Translations under genes and position numbers: made by a program
Shown here: positions 25,601 through 32,971 of the stretch, in pieces
How positions within the stretch are numbered: position 1 is the stretch's first letter
Layout of the letters: the number at the start of each line of letters is the position of its first letter
The notes under the pieces: model-generated
Seen by the model: only the letters and a program-made list of their open reading frames with translations
Told to the model about the DNA's origin: nothing
Database searches by the model: none
Source: Streptomyces lavendulae subsp. lavendulae
GTDB taxonomy: Bacteria; Actinomycetota; Actinomycetes; Streptomycetales; Streptomycetaceae
Assembly: GCF_002803845.1 (NCBI RefSeq)
Contig: NZ_CP024985.1
Span: forward strand, 7,513,501 to 7,577,500
DNA: 64,000 bases
Direction: 5' to 3'

Positions 25601-25882
25601 TACACCTGCCACGGCGGCCCGAACCAGCGCTGGACCCTCCAGCCGGACGGCCGCCTCACCGGCCTCGCCGGGGTCTGCCTCGACGGCACCGACCCCGCCG
25701 CGGTCACCGTCCAGACCTGTGCCGGCACCCCCGGCCAGAGCTGGCGGACCGGCCCCGACGGCAGTCTCCGTACCGGCGGCCAGTGCCTGACCCCGGCCGG
25801 ATCGGGTACCGCCGACGGCACCCTCCTGGCCCGCGCCGCCTGTACGGGCACCCCCGCCCAGCGCTGGACCCTCACCCCGTGA
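22640..25882 (+). CDS. Secreted multidomain GH31 glycosidase with F5/8C and ricin-B modules
   Basis: 1080 residues. The signal peptide (PLAALLAAALAVAGLAAAGP) ends near ARA. A galactose-mutarotase-like N-domain precedes the GH31 barrel (about 250-620). The usual W-x-D-M-N-E nucleophile motif is absent; KTDVAWIGGGYKDAF puts a likely nucleophile at D396 and WTGDTNGTWDD an acid/base at D447. That pattern resembles the GH31 subgroup with alpha-N-acetylgalactosaminidase activity more than alpha-glucosidases (inference). C-terminal modules: F5/8C (CBM32-like, about 810-952) and ricin-B (about 955-1080) with three Q-x-W repeats (NQRWTL, GQSWRT, AQRWTL). ATG 22640 follows GAGGAG. Its end overlaps the convergent MFS gene by 11 bp. 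Confidence 0.9.
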   Translation: MSVIDRPHRPRRPARPTRRSPLAALLAAALAVAGLAAAGPATARAATGPLPGSAAAPAPAAPVSTAGSVTGLAQAGGTFTVSTTSGAKARVVVARADIFRLWLSPDGSFSDDPAGSALAATTDFGPVAATSTDAGTYYRITTGGLSIHVNKSPLRFSVYRADDSTPVWEETQPTSWGGGHTTQYLARGADEQFYGTGLRLGEWALRGKTVPVAVDNKWRENDNASPAPFYMSTNRYGVMRNTWAPGSYAFNAPTTLTHDENRFDAWYFTGDSFKSVLDAYTDVSGKPFLAPAWGFELGNADCFNASNPDYQGDHNRLRHQTTADVAGYAADARAADMPSGWFLPNDGYGCGYTAPLRSTVDALKAKGFQTGLWTSTGLGSIADEVGTAGSRGVKTDVAWIGGGYKDAFTGVQQAVDGIEKNSDARRYVWTVDGWAGTQRNAVVWTGDTNGTWDDMRWHVPAIAGAGLSGLNYASGDVDGIFGGSPKTYVRDLQWKAFTPAFMTMSGWGATNPSPGYQDKQPWRFAEPYLSVNRKYLQLKMRLMPYLYTMSRTAHDTGVPSTRAMVLEYPDDPVARGNLTSGQFMAGDSFLVAPVVSDTSVRDGIYLPAGTWTDYWTGRTYAGPGWLNGYRAPLDTLPLFVKGGAVVPMWPQMNHTGEKPVSTLTYDVHPRGNSTFSLYEDDGRTRAFESGAYARQRVDVTAPTTGSGTVTVSVGAPDGSYAGQPASRGYEFTLHVASAPAALTVDGGALPRLASKAAYDSAATGWFFDPADRSGVLWVKTGTKSGAFTVTATGTAVPAADPVPTGSTPVPQQDWTLVSADSQETAAENGAAANAFDGNPATLWHTAWSAGKPAALPHEIRIDLGARYTVDSLGYLPRQDGGVNGRIGGYEVYVSDTTADWGTPAATGTLADTPAAKTVPLAPRTGRYLRLRALTEAGGRGPWTSAAEITLTGRPTPFPADATLVNSASTTCLDLPHSATAPGTRPTLYTCHGGPNQRWTLQPDGRLTGLAGVCLDGTDPAAVTVQTCAGTPGQSWRTGPDGSLRTGGQCLTPAGSGTADGTLLARAACTGTPAQRWTLTP

Positions 25883-27224
25883 CCCCCGCCGGGCCGGACA
25901 CCTCCCCCACGGGTGTCCGGCCCGGCAGCAGCGCCGCCGCGGCCAGTCCGACGGCGGCCACCCCGGCCAGCACCGGCAGTGCCGCCCCCGCGTCCGTCCC
26001 CGCGCCCGCGGCCCCGGCGCCCGCGGCGACCGCGATCCCCAGCGACGGGCCGACGTTCGCGGCCGTCTGCTTGAGCCCGCCCACCACCCCCGCGTACCCC
26101 GGCGGAGCGTCCTCGACCACCGTCCCGGTCGCCGTGACCATCACCGCGGTGAACCCCGTGCCCAGCACCCCGAACGCCACCGGCCCGCCCGAGCCCAGGC
26201 CCGCGATCCCGGCCACCACCAGCCCCGTCCCGGCCAACGCCGTCGCCCGCGCGCCGTACCGGCGTACGGCCCGGCCCGCCACCGGCGCCCCCGCCACCAT
26301 CAGCGCGGTCAGCGGCAGCACCCGCACTCCGGTCTCCAGCGGACCGAGCCCCCGTACGTCCTGGAGCAGGAACGTGGCCGTGAACAGCGCTCCGAACATC
26401 CCGGCGGAGACCGCCATCAGCAGGACCATCGACGCCGCCACCGGCCTCGACCGGGCCACCGCGGCGGGCACCAGCGGCCGCTCCCCGCGCCGCTCGCCCC
26501 GGACGAACAGCACCCCGAGCCCCACGGCCGCCGCGCAGCCCAGCAGCGTGGGCGCCCCCGTCCAGCCGTGCTCCGGTACGCCGGACAGCGCGTACACACA
26601 GGCCCCGAGCGCGGCCGCGAGCAGGGCGGGCGCCGCCGCCCCCAGCCGTTCGGCGCCCGCACCGGCGCGCGCGGGCGGCGGGACCCGCAGGGCCGAGGTC
26701 AGCACCGCGATGGCCAGGGCGACGGGCACGTTGAGCACGAACACCGCCCGCCAGTCCGCCCGCGCCACCAGGACCCCGCCGATCAACGGCCCCGCCGCCG
26801 CGGCCACCGCGATCGCCGCGGTCCGCACGGCGACCGCCGGCCCCAGCCGCTCCCGCGGGTACGCGACCCGCAGCAGGGCCAGCGTCGCGGGCTGCAACAG
26901 CGCCCCGAACAACCCCTGGACGGCGCGCAGCGCGATCACCCAGCCGGCTCCGGGGGCCAGCGCGATCCCCGCCGAGGCGGCGGCGAACCCGAGCGAGCCC
27001 GTCAGCAGCAGCCGGGGGTGCCCGTACCGGTCCCCGAGCCGCCCGGCGATCACCAGGAAGGCGGCGACGGTGAGCAGGTAGGCGGTGCTGGTCCACTGCA
27101 CCTGCGCGGCGCTCGCCCCCAGATCGCGCCGCAGGGCGGGCTGCACCACGATCAGCACGGTGCCGTCGAGGGCCACGAGCGCCGCCCCGGCGGCGCTGGC
27201 CAGCAGCGCGACCGCCGGCCTCAC
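25872..27224 (-). CDS. MFS drug exporter (EmrB/QacA type)
   Basis: 450 residues. Fourteen spans would need more length, so probably 12-14. Motif A-like GRLGDRYGHPRLLL, motif C-like AGPLIGGVLVARADWRAVFVLNVPVAL and the N-terminal motif ALDGTVLIVVQPALRRDLGAS identify the DHA2-type drug:H+ antiporters. GTG 27224 overlaps the stop of the upstream TetR gene (GTGA), so the pair is one operon, presumably derepressed by the exported compound. Confidence 0.9.
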   Translation of the reverse strand: MRPAVALLASAAGAALVALDGTVLIVVQPALRRDLGASAAQVQWTSTAYLLTVAAFLVIAGRLGDRYGHPRLLLTGSLGFAAASAGIALAPGAGWVIALRAVQGLFGALLQPATLALLRVAYPRERLGPAVAVRTAAIAVAAAAGPLIGGVLVARADWRAVFVLNVPVALAIAVLTSALRVPPPARAGAGAERLGAAAPALLAAALGACVYALSGVPEHGWTGAPTLLGCAAAVGLGVLFVRGERRGERPLVPAAVARSRPVAASMVLLMAVSAGMFGALFTATFLLQDVRGLGPLETGVRVLPLTALMVAGAPVAGRAVRRYGARATALAGTGLVVAGIAGLGSGGPVAFGVLGTGFTAVMVTATGTVVEDAPPGYAGVVGGLKQTAANVGPSLGIAVAAGAGAAGAGTDAGAALPVLAGVAAVGLAAAALLPGRTPVGEVSGPAGVTG

Positions 27225-27829
27225 GAGGGGTCCGCCCCGAGGTGCGCGTCCAGCGCGGCGCCGACGAGCCGGGCGACGTACGCCCCCCGGTCCGGGCCGT
27301 CGGCCGAGTCCCCGAGCGCCAGGGGCAGGCTGCCCGCCCCCCACAGCTGGGCCACCCCGTGCAGGTTCGCCCACAGCGCGGCGGCCGTCACCTCCGGGTC
27401 GGCCGCACCGCACCGGGACACGAGCCCGACGAGCATCGCGAACAGCGGCCGCGTCGACTCCCGCAGCCGCGGCCCGTCGGAGCCCTCCTGCCCGGTGCTG
27501 TCCAGCAGGTCGTGGCGGAACATCAGCTCGAACATCCCGCGCTGCTCCAGGGCGTAGGCCACGTACGCCGTCGCCAGTGCGCGCACCCGCTCCCTCGGCG
27601 AGGCCTCCCCGGCGCCGGCCACAGTGAACCGGGCCCCGAGATCGGCGAACCCGCGCCGGGCGATGGCCGACAACAGGGCCTGGTGGGTGGGGAAGTACCG
27701 CCGGGGAGCCCCGTGCGACACCCCGGCCCGGCGGGCGATCTCCCGCAGCCCGAGGGCTGCGGTCCCCTCCGCCGTGACCATCTCCACACCGACGTCGATC
27801 AGCCGCTCGCGCAGCGGTCCCTCATTCAT
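27221..27829 (-). CDS. TetR-family repressor of the MFS exporter
   Basis: About 202 residues. The HTH (about residues 8-55) contains LIDVGVEMVTAEGTAALGLREIARRAGVSHGAPRRYFPTHQALLSAI; the remaining helices form the ligand domain (TetR_C, WHG-like: MFELMFRHDLL, AALWANLHGVAQL). Start: ATG 27829 or GTG 27835, the latter lying inside the operator. No Shine-Dalgarno is evident, so a short or absent leader is likely. Operator repeats immediately upstream indicate autorepression with the exporter in the same operon. Confidence 0.92.
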   Translation of the reverse strand: MNEGPLRERLIDVGVEMVTAEGTAALGLREIARRAGVSHGAPRRYFPTHQALLSAIARRGFADLGARFTVAGAGEASPRERVRALATAYVAYALEQRGMFELMFRHDLLDSTGQEGSDGPRLRESTRPLFAMLVGLVSRCGAADPEVTAAALWANLHGVAQLWGAGSLPLALGDSADGPDRGAYVARLVGAALDAHLGADPS

Positions 27830-27830
27830 G

Positions 27831-27865
27831 GACACTGTCTACCAGCCTGGGTAGACAGTGTCTAC
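27831..27865. promoter_or_regulatory. TetR operator pair at the exporter operon start
   Basis: Arms GACACTGTCTACC (27831-27843) and GGTAGACAGTGTC (27850-27862) form one 13-bp dyad; the right part, GTAGACAGTGTCTAC (27851-27865), is itself nearly symmetric, giving room for two dimers. Confidence 0.75.
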
Positions 27866-27877
27866 TCGATCGGGCCG

Positions 27878-28576
27878 CTACCGGGGGACCACCTCGAACG
27901 TGGCCGTGCCGCTCGCCGTCTGGTTCCAGTCGGTGGTGACGTCGGCCGTCAGGGTGTACGAACCGACCTCGCCGAGGCTGCCGCTGTCGAAGTTGAACAG
28001 GGTGATGCTCGGAGGCCGGCACCGTTCGCTGCGCGCGAGCTGTACCACCTCGCCACCGCGCTTGAGCGTCCACTGGACGTAACAGCCCCGGTCCAGCCGG
28101 CCCCCCGCGTCCTGGACGTAGGTGTCGGCGCCGGGCGTGGACCGGGCCCGGTAGGTGTGCGGACCCACCTTCCCGTTCGTGCCCATGTCGACGCGCACGA
28201 GAAGGGGGCCCGTGTGGGCGGGGGGCTGGGCCTTGGCACTCGGCACGTCGGCGGCCGGCGGCGTCGGGGTCCTGGTCTCCGGCCGGGGGAAGCCGGGCCC
28301 GGGCTCGGTGGTCTCCGGGTCCTGCTCGGGTTCGGCCGTGCGCGTCCGCGCCGTCGACGGTGTGGGCGTGCCACCTGTGCCGCCCGTGCCACCTGTGCCG
28401 CCCGTGCCGCCCGGGGTCGACGCGGGCCCGGGGACGGCCGGGGCGGAGGCCCCGGGCGGCGGATCCTGCGAGGAGAACAGGTCCTTGCCGGCCGCCACCG
28501 CGCCGATGATCGTGGCGATGACGCCGATCACGACCAGCACCGGGTGCTCGGCCAGTTTTGTCTGCCCACCACTCAA
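27878..28576 (-). CDS. Single-span membrane protein with extracytoplasmic Pro/Thr-rich linker, unknown function
   Basis: 232 residues. The N-terminal cytoplasmic LAEHP is followed by a span (VLVVIGVIATIIGAVAAG, about residues 13-30), a Pro/Thr/Gly linker including GGTGGTGGTGGTGG encoded by a short DNA repeat near 28374-28412, and a compact C-terminal domain (about 130-230). That domain has two Cys residues (RGCYVQW, SERCRPP) and beta-rich text ending in TASGTATFEVVPR. The start is TTG 28576 after GAGGAAGAGG. No homologous family recognised; possibly a ligand-binding ectodomain. Confidence 0.7.
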   Translation of the reverse strand: MSGGQTKLAEHPVLVVIGVIATIIGAVAAGKDLFSSQDPPPGASAPAVPGPASTPGGTGGTGGTGGTGGTPTPSTARTRTAEPEQDPETTEPGPGFPRPETRTPTPPAADVPSAKAQPPAHTGPLLVRVDMGTNGKVGPHTYRARSTPGADTYVQDAGGRLDRGCYVQWTLKRGGEVVQLARSERCRPPSITLFNFDSGSLGEVGSYTLTADVTTDWNQTASGTATFEVVPR

Positions 28577-28708
28577 AGCGGCCTCTTCCTCCCCGGCCCC
28601 GGCCCGCCCTCGGCCGCCGGGGCGACGCTGTGCGTTGTCGACCCTAACGCTCCGTGGTCCGCCGGGGCGGGCGAACGCGGAACCCGCACCCCTGCCCGTA
28701 CCGCCCGT

Positions 28709-29719
28709 TCAGGCGGAGCCCGCCGTGAGCAGGCACTCGCCCACCGCCGTACGGGCGTAGAGGACCGAGCGGCCCGCACGGTGGGCGCTGACCAGTCCCG
28801 CGTCACGCATGGCCGTCAGGTACTGCGACACCCCGGCCGGCGAGAGCCCCGTACGGGCGGCCAGTTCCGAGGTGGAGGCCGGGGTGTCCAGCTCCGCCAG
28901 CAGCCGGGCCCGCGAACGCCCGAGCACGGCGGCCAGGGCGGTACCGGCGACGGCCGGCCGGGACGCCCACAACGAGCCGGTCCCCCGCGCCGGATAGGCC
29001 AGCTGCGGCGGCTCCGGCGGCGCCACCCGGGTCAGCGGCACAGGCCCGGTGAAGGCCGACGGGATCAGCACCAGCCCGGACCCCGCCGTGCTGCGGGACA
29101 GGGCGCGCCGGCGCAGCGCCAGCCGCAGCGCGTTGTCGGACCAGCTCAGCGAGGAATGCAGGTCGTTGAGGAGCCGGGCCGCGCCCTGCTCGGCCACCTG
29201 CCGGGAACGGTGGAAGACGTCCGCGTCGAGCACGGTCCGGATCTGCGCCCAGTACGGGCCCAGGGCCAGCTCCCAGTACTGCCGGACCTCCTCCGCCACC
29301 CGGGCCAGCCGCCCCTGCGGATCCGCGTACAGGGCCCGCGACCGGGGACCGAGCCGCCCCTGTTCCCGGGCCAGCCGGTCCAGGTCCCGGCGCACCGCGG
29401 CCGCGGGCGCCTCCCTGACACGGGCCAGCTCCTGCTCCAGGGTGGGGGCGGGCCCGTCGGGCGCGGGGTTCAGGAAGTCCGGTACGAAGCCCTTCGGCGC
29501 GACCAGTTCGGCCAGCCAGCCCCGGTCCAGCCCGGCCGCCGCCAGCCGCGGCCGCACCTGGGCGGTCCACGGGCCGTGCACGGGATGGGCGGCCCCGGAC
29601 CTCAGCAGCCGCATGCTGGTACCCACCTCCCACATCGGGGAGACGGCGAAGCGCATCTGCGCCAGGTCCCCGGCGGAGAACGCCAGCCTGACCGGCCCGT
29701 CCGGCCCCTCGCGCCGCAC
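28709..29719 (-). CDS. ArsR-like winged-helix regulator (DUF5937-type)
   Basis: About 336 residues. A large N-terminal region (LAFSAGDLAQMRFAVSPMWE, then helical text) precedes a C-terminal ArsR-type winged helix (about 265-335) with AVLGRSRARLLAEL, STSELAARTGLSPAGVSQYL and MRDAGLVSAHRAGRSVLYARTAVGE. The architecture matches actinomycete regulators annotated DUF5937 plus HTH_20. Start GTG 29719 or TTG 29722, after GGGAGGCAGGG. Divergent from the aldo/keto reductase at 29801, which it might control. Confidence 0.82.
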   Translation of the reverse strand: MRREGPDGPVRLAFSAGDLAQMRFAVSPMWEVGTSMRLLRSGAAHPVHGPWTAQVRPRLAAAGLDRGWLAELVAPKGFVPDFLNPAPDGPAPTLEQELARVREAPAAAVRRDLDRLAREQGRLGPRSRALYADPQGRLARVAEEVRQYWELALGPYWAQIRTVLDADVFHRSRQVAEQGAARLLNDLHSSLSWSDNALRLALRRRALSRSTAGSGLVLIPSAFTGPVPLTRVAPPEPPQLAYPARGTGSLWASRPAVAGTALAAVLGRSRARLLAELDTPASTSELAARTGLSPAGVSQYLTAMRDAGLVSAHRAGRSVLYARTAVGECLLTAGSA

Positions 29720-29800
29720 CAAGACGACCCTGCCTCCCCACCGATTCACGCATGTGCGAATCCGTGGCGGTGAGCGTACCGGCTGATGGATCATTCCGGC

Positions 29801-30733
29801 ATGACGACCACTGAAACGATCACCGCCGCCGCCTCGGGGACCTGGAAGCTCGGCGACCTGGAGGTCAACCGCCTCGGCTTCGGAGCGATGCGCATCCCCC
29901 AGAACGGCGCGGCCCTGCACGCCGCAGCCGCCTCCGGCGACCGGGACCGGGCCCTCGCCGTCCTGCGCCGCGCGGTCGAACTCGGCGTCAACCACATCGA
30001 CACCGCCGCCTTCTACTTCTCCCCGCTCCGCTCCGCCAACGAGCTGATCAACAGCGCCCTCGGCGGCCCCTACCCCGAGGACCTGGTCATCGCCACCAAG
30101 GTCGGCCCCGCCCGCGGGGCGTCGGGGGAGTGGACGGAGCACGCCGGCCCCCGCGAACTGCGCGGCCAGGTCGAGGAGAACCTCCGCCAGCTCGGCCGCG
30201 ACCACCTCGACCTGGTGAACCTGCGCGTCTCCGGGATACCGGGCGGCACCACCGCGGTCGCCGAACGCTTCGGAGCCCTGGCGGAACTGCGCGAGGCCGG
30301 ACTCATCCGCAACCTCGGCGTCTCCAACGTCACCCCCGAACAGCTGGCGGAGGCCCGGTCCGTGGCCCCGGTGGTGTGCGTGCAGAACCCGTACGGCATC
30401 GGGATGCGGCCCGACCAGGACGAGTTCGTCCGCTACTGCGGCGAGCAGGGGATCGCCTTCGTGCCCTTCTACTCGATCGCCACCACCGGCCGCGAGGGCG
30501 GCGCGAGCGGCACGGAGGACGAGGCACTGCTCGCCGTGGCCCGTGCGCACGGCGCGAGCCCCGCACAGATCCGCCTCGCCTGGACCCTCCAGCGCGGCCC
30601 CCACGTCCTCGCCATCCCCGGCACGGGCAACCCCGACCACCTCACCGCCAACGTCGCCGCCGCGGCCCTGCGCCTGACCGAAGCGGAACTCACCACCCTG
30701 GACACCCTCCACCGGCGCACCGAGGAGGCCTGA
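29801..30733 (+). CDS. Aldo/keto reductase
   Basis: 310-residue TIM barrel: GFGAMRIPQ at the start, VNHIDTAAFYFSP with the catalytic Asp (about 66) and Tyr (about 71), VIATKVGP with Lys (about 100), and LGVSNVTPEQL and IPGTGNPDHL for NADP binding. The position of the catalytic His reads LVNLRVSG (about 139), so the His is replaced, as in some bacterial AKR subgroups; activity may be altered. ATG 29801 is preferred over an in-frame ATG 15 nt upstream. Divergent from the ArsR-like gene. Confidence 0.9.
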   Translation: MTTTETITAAASGTWKLGDLEVNRLGFGAMRIPQNGAALHAAAASGDRDRALAVLRRAVELGVNHIDTAAFYFSPLRSANELINSALGGPYPEDLVIATKVGPARGASGEWTEHAGPRELRGQVEENLRQLGRDHLDLVNLRVSGIPGGTTAVAERFGALAELREAGLIRNLGVSNVTPEQLAEARSVAPVVCVQNPYGIGMRPDQDEFVRYCGEQGIAFVPFYSIATTGREGGASGTEDEALLAVARAHGASPAQIRLAWTLQRGPHVLAIPGTGNPDHLTANVAAAALRLTEAELTTLDTLHRRTEEA

Positions 30734-30794
30734 CCTCCCGACGGCGCTCCGAGGCCGGGCGCGGGTCCCGCGCCGGGCCGACGGGCCCGTCCGG

Positions 30795-30800
30795 CACAAT
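30795..30800 (+). promoter_or_regulatory. CACAAT -10-like box, 6 nt before the start at 30807
   Basis: CACAAT-CGACGG-ATG with no Shine-Dalgarno; weaker match than the TANNNT boxes elsewhere. Confidence 0.3.
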
Positions 30801-30806
30801 CGACGG

Positions 30807-32876
30807 ATGAGCGACGAAGCCCCCGGCGTGACCCGTGAGTCCTCCGGTCCCGATGACCACGATCCGTACCTCTGGCTGGAGGACGTGTCCGGCGAGGCCG
30901 CCCTCGCCTGGGTCCGTGAGCGCAACGCCGAGACCGTCGACGCGCTGACCACCGGCACCGACTTCAAGGTGCTGGAGCGCGAGGTGCGCGAGGTCCTCGA
31001 CGACGACGGGCGCATCCCGTACGTCGTCCGGCGCGGCCGCCACCTCTACAACTTCTGGCAGGACGCCGACCGCCTGCGCGGCGTCTGGCGGCGCACCACC
31101 CTGGAGGAGTACCGCACCGACGACCCGGCCTGGGAGACCGTCCTGGACCTGGACGCCCTCGCCGAGGCCGAGGGCGAGAAGTGGGCCTGGGCCGGCAGTG
31201 CGGTCCTGGCCCCCGGACACCGCCACGCCCTCGTGATGCTGTCCCGGGACGGCGCCGACGCCTGCGTGGTGCGCGAGTTCGACCTGCAGACCCTGCGCTT
31301 CGTGGACGGCGGCTTCGCCGTCGAGGAGGCCAAGACCCGGATCGGCTGGATCGACCACGACCACGTCTGGATCGGCACCGACTTCGGCCCCGGATCCATG
31401 TCCCCCTCCGGCTACCCACTCCAGGTCCGCCGCTGGCGCCGCGGCACGCCCCTCGCCTCCGCCGAGACCGTCTACGAGGGCCGTCCCTCGGACCTCTCCG
31501 CCTCCGGCTGGCGCGACCACACGCCGGGCTTCGAACGGGACTTCGTCTCCCGCCAGATCGACTTCTGGAACCAGGAGCTCTTCCTCCTGCCCGCGGACCC
31601 CGACGGTCCGCCCGAGAAGATCGACGTGCCCGACGACGCCGTCGCCTCCGTCCACCGCCAGTGGCTGATGGTGACCCCCCGCTCGCCCTGGCTCGGCCAC
31701 GCCCCCGGCAGCCTCCTCGCCTTCGACCTCGACGCCTTCCGGGCCGGTGACCGCGAGCCCGACGTGCTGTTCACCCCCGACGCGCACACCGCGCTCGGCG
31801 GCCACAGCTGGACCCGCAACCACCTCCTGCTGACCACCCGCGCCGACGTCTCCTCCCGCCTGGAGCTCCTCACCCCCGGCCCGGACGGCTGGACCCGCGC
31901 CCCGCTCGCCGGCGTACCGCCGCTGTCCACGGCCTCCGTCGTGTGCACCGACCCGGACGAGAGCGACGAGTACTTCCTGAACGTCACCGGCTTCCTCCAG
32001 CCCTCCACCCTGTACCGGGGCACCGCCGGAGCCGCCGACGGGGGAGAGGGCGTCAAGCGGGGACCCGCGCTCTTCGACACCGCCGGCATGGCCGTGAGCC
32101 AGTACTTCGCCACCTCGGCCGACGGCACCCGGGTGCCCTACTTCGTCGTCGGCCCCGAGGATCGCCCCGGCCCGGGCCCCACCCTGCTCTACGGGTACGG
32201 CGGCTTCGAGATCTCCATGGTCCCGCAGTACAGCGCCGTGACCGGCCGGGCCTGGCTCGCCCGCGGCGGCACCTACGTGGTCGCCGGGATCCGCGGCGGC
32301 CGCGAGTACGGGCCCGCCTGGCACCAGGCCGCCCTCGGCGCCAACCGCGTGCGCGCCTTCGAGGACTTCGCCGCCGTCGCCCGGGACCTCACCGCCCGGG
32401 GCATCGCCACCCCCGCCCAGCTGGGCATCGAGGGCGGCAGCAACGGCGGCCTGCTGATGGGCGCCATGCTCACCCGCGAACCCGAACTGTTCGGCGCGGT
32501 CGTCGCCCACGTGCCGCTGCTCGACATGCTCCGCTTCCACAAGCTCCTCGCCGGAGCCAGCTGGACCGCCGAGTACGGCGACCCCGACGACCCGGCCGAC
32601 CGGCCCCACCTGGAGCACATCTCCCCGTACCACCGGATGCGCGCGGACGGCCCCGCGTACCCGCCGCTGCTCCTGCTCACCTCCACCCGCGACGACCGGG
32701 TCCACCCCGGCCACGCCCGCAAGGCCGCCGCCCGGCTGCGCGAACTCGGCCACCCGGTCCTCTTCCACGAGCACCTCGGCGGCGGCCACGGCGGCGCCAC
32801 CGACCACCGGCAGACCGCCTTCAACGAGGCCCTCGTGCACACCTTCCTGTGGGAGCGGCTGACCCCGCGCAGGTGA
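30807..32876 (+). CDS. Prolyl oligopeptidase family (S9) serine peptidase
   Basis: 689 residues: an N-terminal DPYLWLEDVSGEAALAWVRERN motif typical of prolyl oligopeptidases, a propeller of about 330 residues, then an alpha/beta-hydrolase domain. The catalytic Ser is in GIEGGSNGGLLMG (about 545), Asp in TSTRDDRVHPGHARK (about 629), and His in LGGGHGGATDH (about 660). The oxyanion region YGYGGFEISM is also present. No signal peptide, so it is a cytoplasmic oligopeptidase. Not part of an obvious operon; the next gene begins 95 nt later with its own GGAGG. Confidence 0.92.
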   Translation: MSDEAPGVTRESSGPDDHDPYLWLEDVSGEAALAWVRERNAETVDALTTGTDFKVLEREVREVLDDDGRIPYVVRRGRHLYNFWQDADRLRGVWRRTTLEEYRTDDPAWETVLDLDALAEAEGEKWAWAGSAVLAPGHRHALVMLSRDGADACVVREFDLQTLRFVDGGFAVEEAKTRIGWIDHDHVWIGTDFGPGSMSPSGYPLQVRRWRRGTPLASAETVYEGRPSDLSASGWRDHTPGFERDFVSRQIDFWNQELFLLPADPDGPPEKIDVPDDAVASVHRQWLMVTPRSPWLGHAPGSLLAFDLDAFRAGDREPDVLFTPDAHTALGGHSWTRNHLLLTTRADVSSRLELLTPGPDGWTRAPLAGVPPLSTASVVCTDPDESDEYFLNVTGFLQPSTLYRGTAGAADGGEGVKRGPALFDTAGMAVSQYFATSADGTRVPYFVVGPEDRPGPGPTLLYGYGGFEISMVPQYSAVTGRAWLARGGTYVVAGIRGGREYGPAWHQAALGANRVRAFEDFAAVARDLTARGIATPAQLGIEGGSNGGLLMGAMLTREPELFGAVVAHVPLLDMLRFHKLLAGASWTAEYGDPDDPADRPHLEHISPYHRMRADGPAYPPLLLLTSTRDDRVHPGHARKAAARLRELGHPVLFHEHLGGGHGGATDHRQTAFNEALVHTFLWERLTPRR

Positions 32877-32971
32877 AGACCGCCCGGCGCGCTGCCCCGC
32901 CCGGCGCGCCGCGGCTGGTGCAATGGAACGACCGGCGGCCCGCACGGGGCCGCCCGGCGGGCGGAGGTACC

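Noticed and set aside
23245..27081. Frame of over 1200 codons overlapping the GH31 and exporter genes
   Set aside because: Low-complexity Arg-rich translation; both overlapped genes have clear domains.
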